DNA of 64,000 bases from Bacteroidales bacterium (GTDB lineage Bacteria; Bacteroidota; Bacteroidia; Bacteroidales; UBA932). Shown one piece after another: positions 24,788-32,824 of this stretch. The stretch spans positions 1-64,000 of the forward strand of contig JAFZOU010000014.1 in assembly GCA_017550525.1 (NCBI GenBank), in the 5' to 3' direction. Below the pieces are notes generated by a model. It did not search any database and was not told the origin of the DNA. It worked only from the letters and a program-made list of their open reading frames with translations. Each line of letters begins with the position of its first letter. Position 1 is the first letter of the stretch. Position numbers and translations under genes: made by a program.

Positions 24788-27700
24788 AGGTATTTTGCTG
24801 TAAATGTTTTTCCCTGTTTCTTAAGGTCTTCGGGAGTGCCCTCAAACACCACTTCTCCTCCCCTGTCGCCGGCGTCCGGACCAAGGTCTATCACCCAGTC
24901 TGCCGCCCTTATCACATCCAGGTTATGCTCCACCACAAGCACTGTGTGACCCTTGCCGATAAGCGCGTCAAAGGCCTTGAGGAGTTTCTGGACATCGTGA
25001 AAATGAAGGCCGGTTGTGGGCTCATCGAAGATAAAGAGAATCTTGTCCCTGGAGCCGTCACTGATGGAGAGGAAGTACGCCAGCTTGATTCGCTGGCTCT
25101 CGCCTCCGGAGAGTGTACTGGACGGCTGTCCGAGTTTTATGTATCCAAGGCCCACGTCAACAAGCGGCTGCAGCTTCTGGGCTATTGCAATGGCCTCAGG
25201 CTCCTTCTGGGCGCCAAAGAAAGCGATTGCTTCATCTACGCTGAGGTCCAGGATATCGCTAACGTTTAGGCCCTTGTAGTTCACTTCCAGGATTTCCGGC
25301 TTGAAGCGCTTGCCGCCGCAGGACTCGCACACCATGGTTACATCGGCCATGAACTGCATGCCTATCTTCACAAAGCCATCTCCCTGGCATTCAGGGCACC
25401 TTCCGCCCTCCTGGTTGAAGGAGAAATATGATGGAGTGAAGCCGTTGATGCGGGCATACTGCTGCTGGGACAGGAGCTTACGTATGTCGTCGTAGACCTT
25501 GAGATAGGTGACGGCGTTTGAGCGGGAACTCTTGCCGATGGGGTTCTGGTCCACGTACTCCACGCGCGTTATGCGGCTGAGGTCCCCTTCCAGGCCCTTG
25601 AACGTGCCCGGGACATCTCCTGTCTCATTGAGACGGCGGTGCATGGCTGGGTAAAGGATGTCCCCAACAAGGGAACTCTTTCCGCTTCCGGAAACCCCGC
25701 TCACCACGGTGAAAACGTTGAGCGGGATCCTTACATCAATATCCTTGAGGTTGTTCTGCATGGCGCCCTTTATGGTGATGGAGTACCTCCAGGGGTTCTT
25801 TTCCCGCTGGTACTGCTGACGTTGGCCAAAAAGGTACTGCAGGGTAAGAGATGGCCGGTCGGGGCCGGCCATGACGGCCTTGGCGTCATGCCTGACGGTT
25901 TTACCGTCATTCCCGACGTGATCGGGAATCTTACCTTCAAAGACCACCTCTCCGCCATTGATACCGGCCCTTGGACCAAGGTCAATGAGGTAATCGGCCG
26001 CCTTAATGATTTCAGGGTCATGCTCCACAACCACAACGGTGTTTCCAATGTCTCTCAGACGCCTAAGAACCGCAATGAGCCTGTCCGTATCCCTTGGATG
26101 AAGGCCGATGGAAGGCTCATCCAGGATATACATGGACCCCACCAGGGAGCTTCCAAGGGCCGTCACAAGGTTCACCCTCTGGCTTTCACCGCCGGAAAGC
26201 GTATTCATGGTGCGGCTGAGGGTGAGATACCCAAGGCCCACGTCCTCTATGCACTGAAGGCGGTAGCGGATTTCCTCTATGGTTTTGCCGGCTATTGCCT
26301 GCTCCGTTTCAGTAAGGGATTGCCGGTCTGGGCCGGCAATGACGTCAAACCACTTGAGGAGTTCCTCCACGGTCATGGAGAGCAGGTCATGGATGGTCTT
26401 TCCCGCTATTTTCACGTACAGGGCCTCCTTTCGGAGACGGCTGCCGCCGCACGCAGAGCAGGTGGTCCTGCCGCTGTATCGGCTTAACATATACTTGTAC
26501 TGGATCTTGTAGCGGTTACTCTCCACCCACTCGAAGAACTGGTCTATGCCGCAGTATGCGTCAGGGTCCTCGTAGTCACCGCGATATGTCCAGATAATGC
26601 GTTTCTGCTCCTCCGTGAGCTTGCAGTACGGTTCAAATATGGAAATGCCAAGTCTCTCGGCATTCTTTATGAGCTGATCCTTGAACCAACTCATCTTCTC
26701 CCCTCTCCAGCAGGCTATGGCTCCGTCGTAGATGCTCTTTGTCTTGTCCGGCACCACAAGGTCCTCGCTTATGCCGATTATCTTCCCAAGGCCTCCGCAC
26801 ACGGGGCACGCCCCCAGCGGGCTGTTGAAGCTGAAAAGGTATTCATCCGGCCGCCTGAACGTGATCCCGTCCAGTTCAAACCTGGCGCAGAACCTGACAA
26901 GGCCGGAGGAGATAGGGGTGTCAGAATCCCTGGCCACCCTCGGCCGAACCACCCCAAAAATCGACCGATTTTCGGGGGCCCCGGATTCTAACCCTTCGAG
27001 GGGCCCGCTGGCGCAGCCAGTGGGAGGGGTCGGCGCAGCCGACGATTCGGACACCCCTGTCTCCTCCGGCCTCACCCACAGCGCCATATCACCGTTGCCT
27101 TTATCGAAGGCTGTTTGGACGGAGGCATGAAGGCGGGCGCGTAGGTCATCGTCAAGGGTGCCGGTAGTTTTGACACGGTCTACAAGGAGCATCAGGCCGG
27201 CAGGGTATGCGCCGTCCATACGGAGGACGTCCTCAATCTGGAGAATAGAGGAATCGGCAGGATTGAAAAGGCGGCCGAAACCCTCTTCCTTGAGGGCAAG
27301 GAGATACTCAACTTTGTCCTGACGGGAGTTCCAGCCTATATCGGAGAGAATATATACCGCCCTGGGAGTGCCGTCACTTAGAAAATCCAGCACATCCTTC
27401 ACGGAGTGGGCCTTCACTTCACCGCCGCTGACGGGCGAATATGTGCGGCCGATACGGGCAAACAGGAGCCTCAGGAAATCATATATTTCCGTTGTGGTGG
27501 CAACGGTGGAGCGGGGGTTCTTGATGTTCACCTTCTGCTCTATGGCTATTGCCGGAGGGATGCCCTCGATTATGTCTACGTCCGGTTTTGACATACGCCC
27601 AAGGAACTGGCGGGCGTAGGAGGAAAGGCTTTCGGCAAAGCGGCGCTGTCCCTCGGCGAAGAGGGTGTCGAAGGCCAGGGAACTCTTTCCGCTGCCGGAA

Positions 27701-27804
27701 ACGCCGGTGATGACCACAAGTTTACCGCGGGGTATTTCCACGGTAATCCCCTTGAGGTTGTTCTCACGGGCGTTCTTGATTATTATGCTGCTTTCCTTTG
27801 TCAA
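24784..27804 (-). CDS. uvrA: Excinuclease ABC subunit A with in-frame palindromic insertions
   Basis: UvrA recognises bulky DNA damage and loads UvrB. Both ATPase modules are complete: Walker [11 protein letters not shown] twice, signatures [12 protein letters not shown] and [12 protein letters not shown], Walker [12 protein letters not shown] and [11 protein letters not shown], and the zinc sites CPVCGG/CSACGG and CPECQG/CESCGG. At 1006 residues it is longer than the 940 of Escherichia coli. The excess lies in three loops encoded by palindromic DNA: about residues 246-301, 488-498 and 625-653. The frame has no ATG near its start; the codon at 27804 is TTG, preceded in frame two codons earlier by a stop, and lies seven bases after the -7 box. 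Since all catalytic motifs are intact, the protein is probably active. Confidence 0.95.
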   Translation of the reverse strand: MTKESSIIIKNARENNLKGITVEIPRGKLVVITGVSGSGKSSLAFDTLFAEGQRRFAESLSSYARQFLGRMSKPDVDIIEGIPPAIAIEQKVNIKNPRSTVATTTEIYDFLRLLFARIGRTYSPVSGGEVKAHSVKDVLDFLSDGTPRAVYILSDIGWNSRQDKVEYLLALKEEGFGRLFNPADSSILQIEDVLRMDGAYPAGLMLLVDRVKTTGTLDDDLRARLHASVQTAFDKGNGDMALWVRPEETGVSESSAAPTPPTGCASGPLEGLESGAPENRSIFGVVRPRVARDSDTPISSGLVRFCARFELDGITFRRPDEYLFSFNSPLGACPVCGGLGKIIGISEDLVVPDKTKSIYDGAIACWRGEKMSWFKDQLIKNAERLGISIFEPYCKLTEEQKRIIWTYRGDYEDPDAYCGIDQFFEWVESNRYKIQYKYMLSRYSGRTTCSACGGSRLRKEALYVKIAGKTIHDLLSMTVEELLKWFDVIAGPDRQSLTETEQAIAGKTIEEIRYRLQCIEDVGLGYLTLSRTMNTLSGGESQRVNLVTALGSSLVGSMYILDEPSIGLHPRDTDRLIAVLRRLRDIGNTVVVVEHDPEIIKAADYLIDLGPRAGINGGEVVFEGKIPDHVGNDGKTVRHDAKAVMAGPDRPSLTLQYLFGQRQQYQREKNPWRYSITIKGAMQNNLKDIDVRIPLNVFTVVSGVSGSGKSSLVGDILYPAMHRRLNETGDVPGTFKGLEGDLSRITRVEYVDQNPIGKSSRSNAVTYLKVYDDIRKLLSQQQYARINGFTPSYFSFNQEGGRCPECQGDGFVKIGMQFMADVTMVCESCGGKRFKPEILEVNYKGLNVSDILDLSVDEAIAFFGAQKEPEAIAIAQKLQPLVDVGLGYIKLGQPSSTLSGGESQRIKLAYFLSISDGSRDKILFIFDEPTTGLHFHDVQKLLKAFDALIGKGHTVLVVEHNLDVIRAADWVIDLGPDAGDRGGEVVFEGTPEDLKKQGKTFTAKYL
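25851..25929. repeat. Palindromic block A inside uvrA (four hairpins)
   Basis: Four perfect stems follow in series: ATGGCCGG/CCGGCCAT (25851-25872), ATGACG/CGTCAT (25871-25889), TGACGGT/ACCGTCA (25893-25909) and ATTCCCGA/TCGGGAAT (25909-25929). The block encodes, in frame, the stretch around [15 protein letters not shown] of UvrA, in a surface loop before the second ATPase module. Confidence 0.85.
26311..26344. repeat. Palindromic block B inside uvrA
   Basis: The stem ATTGCCGG/CCGGCAAT (26319-26340) and its flanks match the first unit of block A at about 28 of 34 positions in the same orientation. Both encode an AGPDR-x-SLT peptide. The block sits in a loop of the first signature domain. Confidence 0.8.
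26901..27071. repeat. Palindromic block C inside uvrA (171 bp, 28-bp terminal inverted repeats)
   Basis: Outer arms 26901-26928 and 27044-27071 are complementary at 26 of 28 positions. Inside lie further stems: CCCC-A-AAAATCG paired with its complement (26953-26978), CTGGC-GCA-GCCAG (27008-27020) and GTCGGC-GCA-GCCGAC (27029-27043). The element is open in the uvrA frame and adds about 56 residues. It has the form of a small palindromic insertion element. Confidence 0.85.
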
Positions 27805-27810
27805 AGTTTA

Positions 27811-27860
27811 CAAAGATACTAAATTATTCTTTGTCTTTTGAGGTATTATTGTTAGTTTTG
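27811..27860. promoter_or_regulatory. Divergent promoters, uvrA / HPr-kinase-like operon
   Basis: The minus-strand -7 box TATCTTTG (27818-27811) serves uvrA. On the plus strand TTTG (27830-27833), a 19-base spacer and TAGTTTTG (27853-27860) form a consensus promoter. Its expected start near 27867 makes the ATG at 27870 almost leaderless. Confidence 0.75.
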
Positions 27861-27869
27861 TAGATGATT

Positions 27870-28760
27870 ATGGATACCACAAGGATTTACAGAGTAGCAG
27901 ATCTCCCTTTCAAAGTGAGTTGCAGCGGAGAAGATTTCCTCCCAGACCATTTAGTTAACATGAAGCCCTTCGTTTCCGCGCTGCTGCCCGGAGAAGAAGC
28001 CCTTTTTTCCGTCGATATAGTAAGGAAAGCCCTTGACAAACCTTCCGGAGAACTCCTTTACAAGACTGATGACGGTCCGCTTTTCCCGGAAATAAGTCTT
28101 TACAGGAATGCCGATGCTTCCATCGCTTCCCGCACCTGCCCCCTTCCGGGCCGTCCTGAGGCCATGGAACTCACCATGAGCCCGGATTTCAAAAAGGCCA
28201 GCCTCATACTTACCGGCAATGACGATGCCTTTGCATTCAACAATGCCCTCATGCTTCTTTTCACCTTTGCATCGGCCAAAATGGGAGCGCTTGAGATGCA
28301 CTCTTCCGTAGTGGTAAACGGCGGCAAGGGATATCTTTTCCTTGGGAAGAGCGGCACCGGAAAAAGCACTCACAGCAGCCTTTGGCTAAAGCATATCCCC
28401 GGCTCCTGGCTCCTCAACGACGACAACCCCGTCCTGAGGCTCATGCCCGGCGGAGATGTCCGTGTGTTCGGCTCCCCCTGGAGCGGCAAAACGCCCTGCT
28501 ACAAGGCCCTGAGCGTCCCCGCCGGCGCGGTTGTGCGCCTTAGCCAGGCCCCCTATAACAAGATTGAGCGCCTGACCGGAGTTAAGGCATATGCATCCCT
28601 GATGGCATCGGCCTCTTCCTTCAGACCTTTCTCTGAACTGGCAAACCACTGGCACAACACCCTTGAGGCAATGACAGGTATAGTCCCCTGCTTCCACCTT
28701 GAGTGCCTGCCGGATGAAGCCGCCGCCCAGCTTTGTTACAATACGGTAGTAAATGGATAA
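27870..28760 (+). CDS. HPr kinase-like (HprK-related) protein
   Basis: The 296-residue protein has an N-terminal domain of about 140 residues and a C-terminal kinase-like domain with the P-loop FLGKSGTGKSTHSSLW (about residue 152), LLNDDNPVL and GSPWSGKTPCYK. This combination marks the HprK-related group seen near PqqD-type proteins in peptide-modification loci; the relatives phosphorylate serine residues. ATG 27870 is preferred over ATG 27864 because of the promoter position. Its end overlaps the next gene by eight bases. A kinase role on a peptide or lipid-linked substrate is inference. Confidence 0.72.
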   Translation: MDTTRIYRVADLPFKVSCSGEDFLPDHLVNMKPFVSALLPGEEALFSVDIVRKALDKPSGELLYKTDDGPLFPEISLYRNADASIASRTCPLPGRPEAMELTMSPDFKKASLILTGNDDAFAFNNALMLLFTFASAKMGALEMHSSVVVNGGKGYLFLGKSGTGKSTHSSLWLKHIPGSWLLNDDNPVLRLMPGGDVRVFGSPWSGKTPCYKALSVPAGAVVRLSQAPYNKIERLTGVKAYASLMASASSFRPFSELANHWHNTLEAMTGIVPCFHLECLPDEAAAQLCYNTVVNG

Positions 28761-29172
28761 GAAGATAGTCCCAAATACCCTTATCCTGGAGGAGGCCGGA
28801 CAGCTTCTCAATGAAGGCCGCACCGTGCGGTTCACCCCGCTTGGAAGCAGCATGCTCCCCTTTATCCGCGGAGGCCGTGACAGCGTGGTTCTTGCAAAGA
28901 AAGACACCGTGGAGGTTGGAGACATAGTGCTGGTGAGGCTGCCGGGAAGGTATGTGCTACACCGCGTCATAGCCCTTGACGGAGAGAAAGTCACCCTGAT
29001 GGGAGACGGAAACATTGTCGGCACGGAGGAATGCACTCTGGCCGATGTAATGGGTACAGCAGTTGAAATAGGCCGCGGGAAGCGCTCTGTCAAACCCGGC
29101 AAAGGACGCATTTGGAAGGCACTGAAGCCATTTAGAAGATATATTTTGGCAATTTATAGAAGGATAATATGA
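28753..29172 (+). CDS. S24/S26-family peptidase-like protein
   Basis: The 139-residue protein carries a signal-peptidase-like core: RFTPLGSSMLPFI with the nucleophile Ser in GSSM, GDIVLVRLPGRYVLHRVI, and a late LMGDGN motif. The position of the general base is occupied by His (LHRV) instead of Lys, as in the archaeal/SipW-type signal peptidases. There is no N-terminal membrane helix. In this operon it may process a small exported substrate. It overlaps both neighbours (8 and 4 bases), so it is translated together with them. Confidence 0.72.
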   Translation: MDKKIVPNTLILEEAGQLLNEGRTVRFTPLGSSMLPFIRGGRDSVVLAKKDTVEVGDIVLVRLPGRYVLHRVIALDGEKVTLMGDGNIVGTEECTLADVMGTAVEIGRGKRSVKPGKGRIWKALKPFRRYILAIYRRII

Positions 29173-29438
29173 AAATCAAGGAAGGATTCATTCTTAGGAA
29201 AATCTGCGGAGAGTACGTAGTGGTTGGAGAAGGCCTTGCACAGGTGAACTTCAACAAGATGCTCTCCCTCAATGCATCGGCAGCATACCTCTGGGAGCAG
29301 TTCCAGGGGAAGGAATTCACCGTTGAAGATATGACCGCAGCCCTCATGGAGCGCTATGAGGTGGAAAAGGAGCGCGCGTATCAGGACGCAGCCGCCCTCG
29401 CAGGCAAATGGGTTGAAGAAGGAGTAGTGGAGGCATAA
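29169..29438 (+). CDS. PqqD family protein (RiPP recognition-element-like)
   Basis: This 89-residue protein has the PqqD winged-helix pattern: a start KEGFILRKICGEYVVVGEG, the strand NKMLSLNASAAYLWEQFQG, then VEDMTAALMERYEVEKERAYQDA and a final hydrophobic strand. PqqD-like proteins bind leader peptides and present them to modifying enzymes. No precursor peptide or radical SAM enzyme is adjacent. It overlaps the peptidase gene by four bases and the ABC exporter by one. Confidence 0.82.
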   Translation: MKIKEGFILRKICGEYVVVGEGLAQVNFNKMLSLNASAAYLWEQFQGKEFTVEDMTAALMERYEVEKERAYQDAAALAGKWVEEGVVEA

Positions 29439-31048
29439 TGAAGGTCCTGCGCACCCTGATAGGCATGGCGCGTCCCGTAGCCGGGCGCGTAGCCGTCACC
29501 GTGGTTGTGGGAGTGGTAAGAATTGCCGCTTCCCTGGCTTTCGTGGCATCCAGCAAGCAGCTGGTAGACATAGCCACCGGAGACTCTGCAATGCCCCTCA
29601 GAACTGGTATCGGCATATTCCTTGGCATCCTGGCGCTTCAGCTGGGCGTAATCCTGTTTAGTAACTGGTGGGAAAGCTACACCCAGGTGAAGTCCCAGAA
29701 CATCATGCGCCGCAGTATCTTTGAGACCGTGATGAAAAGCCGCTGGGACGGCCGTGAGCGTTTCCTATCCGGAGACGCCGTAAACCGCCTGGAAGAAGAT
29801 ACAAGGGTGGTTTCGGAACTTGTTGTGGCGCGTATCCCGTCCATTATCCTCACCCTTGTCCAGCTTCTTGCCGCGTCCATATACCTTATGTATCTGGCGC
29901 CAAACCTGCTGTGGGTGATTCTTATACTCACCTTCGCAATGGTTTTTGGGTCCAAGCTCTTCTTCAGGAAACTCCGTGAGCTTATGGCCGCCATCCGTAA
30001 GCGTGAAAGCGAGATCCAGCAGCTCATGCAGGAGAGCCTCCAGAACAGGGTTCTCATGCTCACCCTCACAAGCGTTGAGAGAGTTGTGGATAAAATGGGA
30101 TGGCTGCAGGGAGACGTAGAGGACATAACCCGTAAACGCCTCAACTACAACGCCGTAGCCCGCGGGCTCATGTTCTTTGGTTTCCAGGCCGGCCACGCCG
30201 CAACACTCCTCTGGGGTGTTGTGGGCATAATGCACGGAACCATCACCTACGGTATGATGACTGCATTCATGCAGCTGGTTGGTCAGGTACAGCGCCCCGT
30301 GGCGGAGCTTGGACACCAGGTCCCCGCCATCATCCAGGCCATCACTTCCGTAGACCGCGTGATGGAACTGCTGGAGTTGGAGCAGGAACCGGCTTCTGAG
30401 CCTATTGTTTTGGCCGATGCCCCATCCATTGAGGTTTCCGGCGTCGCCTACACTTATCCCGGCACTCCGGAGCCCGTGCTGTCAGATTTCTCCTGCAGTT
30501 TCCCTGCCGGGCAGCTCTCCGTTATAGCGGGCCCCACGGGAATAGGCAAGAGTACCCTCATAAGGCTTATCCTGGGGCTCCTGAGGCCTTCTTCAGGCTC
30601 AGTCTTGATTGGCGGGCATCCGGCATCGGCAGCCCTGAGGGGCAATTTCCAGTACATTCCGCAGGGAAATTCCCTCCTTAGCGGCACCATACGCTCAAAC
30701 CTTCTTCTGGCGGCCCCGGATGCCACGGAGGAAGAGATGAAAACCGCACTTGAAGATGCCCAGGCCCAGTTTGTCCTGGATCTTCCGGACGGCCTTGACA
30801 CCCCTTGCGGGGAGGATGGCAGCGGCCTCTCTGAAGGCCAGTGCCAGAGGATAGCCATAGCACGTGCTCTATTAAGGCCCGGCGGCATCCTCCTTCTGGA
30901 CGAGTCAACATCGGCCCTGGATTCCGGTACGGAAGCCCGCCTGATGGAATGCCTGGAGGCAAAGTATAAGGGCCGCAAGACCGTCATCTTTGTTTCTCAC
31001 CGTGAGCGCGTCCTCAGCCACGCCGACAACGTGGTCACCATAAGCTAA
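29438..31048 (+). CDS. ABC exporter, fused membrane and ATPase domains
   Basis: In 536 residues an N-terminal membrane domain (about five or six hydrophobic segments to residue 310) is followed by an ATPase domain with Walker A GPTGIGKSTLI, the variant signature GLSEGQCQRIAIARALL, Walker B GGILLLDESTSALD and a final SHRERVLSHAD switch. The signature Gly-Gly of LSGGQ is Glu-Gly here, which is not rare. Such half-size exporters act as homodimers. Coupled to the PqqD-like and S26-like genes, it probably exports their product. A separate cysteine-peptidase domain, as in bacteriocin exporters, is absent. Confidence 0.87.
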   Translation: MKVLRTLIGMARPVAGRVAVTVVVGVVRIAASLAFVASSKQLVDIATGDSAMPLRTGIGIFLGILALQLGVILFSNWWESYTQVKSQNIMRRSIFETVMKSRWDGRERFLSGDAVNRLEEDTRVVSELVVARIPSIILTLVQLLAASIYLMYLAPNLLWVILILTFAMVFGSKLFFRKLRELMAAIRKRESEIQQLMQESLQNRVLMLTLTSVERVVDKMGWLQGDVEDITRKRLNYNAVARGLMFFGFQAGHAATLLWGVVGIMHGTITYGMMTAFMQLVGQVQRPVAELGHQVPAIIQAITSVDRVMELLELEQEPASEPIVLADAPSIEVSGVAYTYPGTPEPVLSDFSCSFPAGQLSVIAGPTGIGKSTLIRLILGLLRPSSGSVLIGGHPASAALRGNFQYIPQGNSLLSGTIRSNLLLAAPDATEEEMKTALEDAQAQFVLDLPDGLDTPCGEDGSGLSEGQCQRIAIARALLRPGGILLLDESTSALDSGTEARLMECLEAKYKGRKTVIFVSHRERVLSHADNVVTIS

Positions 31049-31063
31049 AACTTACCTAAACAT

Positions 31064-32392
31064 ATGAAAACTAAGAAAGTATTAGGCATTGCCGGCAGCA
31101 TCCTTGCCGTAGCTGTCCTTGGAGGTTGTATATACCTCAACACCCTCATGCCCATTATCACGGGCTATGCTGCAAAGAATCTTGCATCGGCCGTGTTTGT
31201 ATCAGGCCGTAATCAGGCCGATGTAGAACCACTGGACCTTCATTTCTCCTTCATAAAGTTCAACAGGAACAAGGTGGACATGGAGAAAAAGACCGTCACC
31301 AGCCGCTTCCTCTGGTACAAGTCTACAGCCGCCTACAGGGAAGGCTACGGCGTTACCCTCCTTAGGGGAAAAGGCAAGAAGGAATTCCTAAGAGGCACCT
31401 ATCCCCTTCCGGCAGATTCATACCAGGATTATCTTGAGAAGGCCGATGACAACCTCACCGCGCGTCTGGAGCCAATTGCAAGGGCTCTCGTGGATGAGCG
31501 TTCATACAACGGCCATCCCTTTGCCTTCGTTGCCCTGTATGATGGAAAGATCATTGCAGAGCGCTACGACAAAGGAATTGACGCAGGCACCCAACTTCTC
31601 AGCTGGAGCATGGGAAAAAGCTTCACAAACGCCCTTGTGGGCATAATGGCAGGAGACGGGCTGGTGGACATCAACGCCCCCATGGACATTCCTGAGTGGC
31701 AAAATGATGCCAGGAAGGCCATCACCCTCAACAACCTTCTCCAGATGCAGAGCGGCCTTGGGTGGAACGAGAATTACGGCAACAGGTCTGACGTTAACCT
31801 CATGCTTCACCGTGAGGCCGATATGGGCCTCTATGCCCTCTCAAAGCCCCTTGAGTACGAGCCCGGCACCCACTGGTATTATTCCAGCGGCAGCACCAAC
31901 ATTGTGATGCGTTATCTTCGCGGCAAGTTTGATTCCGACCAGGCCTTCCTTAATTATATGCGTGAGCGCCTGTTTTCTCCCCTTGCCATTGCAAATCCTC
32001 ACTTTGAGCCGGACATGAGCGGTACTCCGGTGGGCTCTTCCTACCTTTATGTCACCGCCAGGGACTATGCCCGCTTTGGCCAGATGTTCTTGGACGACGG
32101 CTGCGTTGGAGAGGAGCGTATCCTTCCCGAAGGTTGGGTTGAGTATACCACCACTCCTGCCCAGGCAAGTGAAGGCAGGTACGGAGCCTTCTTCTGGCTC
32201 AACCGCTGCGGGGTCTGCCCCGATGTCCCTGAGGACATGTTCTCATGCAACGGCCATGACGGCCAGCAGATCTACATCGTCCCCTCCAAGGACCTTGTGG
32301 TGGTGATTCTTGGCTACTCTCCCAAGCCGGACAGGGTGATTGATTTCAACGGACTTCTCCGCGACATCATCTCCTGCCTCCCAGAAAAATAA
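31064..32392 (+). CDS. Serine hydrolase, beta-lactamase class C family (lipoprotein)
   Basis: The 442-residue protein begins with a lipoprotein signal (IAGSILAVAVLGGC). The catalytic SxxK motif is SMGK within LLSWSMGKSFTNALVG, the second motif is YYSSGSTN, and the third is HDGQQIYIVPSKDLVVV, where HxG replaces KTG as in esterase/DD-peptidase relatives. The substrate is unknown; a penicillin-binding or esterase-like activity in the periplasm is likely. It follows the ABC exporter by 15 bases and may be the last gene of that operon. Confidence 0.87.
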   Translation: MKTKKVLGIAGSILAVAVLGGCIYLNTLMPIITGYAAKNLASAVFVSGRNQADVEPLDLHFSFIKFNRNKVDMEKKTVTSRFLWYKSTAAYREGYGVTLLRGKGKKEFLRGTYPLPADSYQDYLEKADDNLTARLEPIARALVDERSYNGHPFAFVALYDGKIIAERYDKGIDAGTQLLSWSMGKSFTNALVGIMAGDGLVDINAPMDIPEWQNDARKAITLNNLLQMQSGLGWNENYGNRSDVNLMLHREADMGLYALSKPLEYEPGTHWYYSSGSTNIVMRYLRGKFDSDQAFLNYMRERLFSPLAIANPHFEPDMSGTPVGSSYLYVTARDYARFGQMFLDDGCVGEERILPEGWVEYTTTPAQASEGRYGAFFWLNRCGVCPDVPEDMFSCNGHDGQQIYIVPSKDLVVVILGYSPKPDRVIDFNGLLRDIISCLPEK

Positions 32393-32414
32393 TTGCAAAA
32401 ATTTTAATTAATTG

Positions 32415-32445
32415 TTTGCAGATTCAAAAAAAGGTGTTACCTTTG
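32415..32445 (+). promoter_or_regulatory. Consensus promoter of tRNA-Asp
   Basis: TTTG (32415-32418), a 19-base spacer and TACCTTTG (32438-32445) match the Bacteroidetes consensus at every fixed position. The mature tRNA starts 31 bases later. Confidence 0.85.
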
Positions 32446-32476
32446 CAATCCCGAAAGGGAAGTTCACTGAAAACTT

Positions 32477-32551
32477 GGTGCGGTAGTTCAGTCGGTTTAG
32501 AATACCGGCCTGTCACGCCGGGGGTCGCGAGTTCGAGCCTCGTCCGCACCG
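32477..32551 (+). tRNA. tRNA-Asp (anticodon GTC)
   Basis: The acceptor arms GGTGCGG and CCGCACC pair fully and G is the discriminator base. The anticodon stem CCGGC/GCCGG holds the loop CTGTCAC with anticodon GTC, and the T arm reads GCGAGTTCGAGCCTCGT. CCA is not encoded. The gene borders the integrase of the accessory island, which makes its 3' end the probable attachment site. Confidence 0.95.
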
Positions 32552-32553
32552 CT

Positions 32554-32598
32554 GAAAGGGTAAGATGCTGATAATCAGCGGATTACCCTTTCTTTTTT
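32554..32598 (+). terminator. Terminator after tRNA-Asp
   Basis: Ten-base arms GAAAGGGTAA/TTACCCTTTC contain a second nested stem GCTGA/TCAGC and are followed by TTTTTT. It closes the tRNA transcript just before the recombinase region. Confidence 0.85.
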
Positions 32599-32628
32599 GT
32601 CTAAAAAAGGGTTAAAATTGATGATTTT

Positions 32629-32744
32629 CGGCGAAAAACAATGCCGAAAAATGCCGAAAAACACCGAAAAACATGGAAAAAACCGTGTGATAATCGTGTG
32701 ATAGTGCTAAAAAAACTGTGCAACCGTGTGATAACCGTGTGACA
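32629..32744. promoter_or_regulatory. attP-like region: phased A-tracts and paired direct repeats
   Basis: Four units of exactly 10 bp (32641-32680; ATGCCGAAAA twice, then ACACCGAAAA and ACATGGAAAA) place A-tracts in helical phase, which predicts bent DNA. They are followed by four copies of CGTGTGATA (one with C at position 8) at 32684, 32695, 32725 and 32736, arranged as two pairs each 11 bp apart. These are likely arm-type binding sites of the adjacent recombinase. Confidence 0.6.
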
Positions 32745-32824
32745 AAGCATCGCTCGTAACCCACTGTAAAACAGGTAGTTTAGACGGGTAAACGCCATAA
32801 AAAACATTAAAAAACCAAGAAGTT

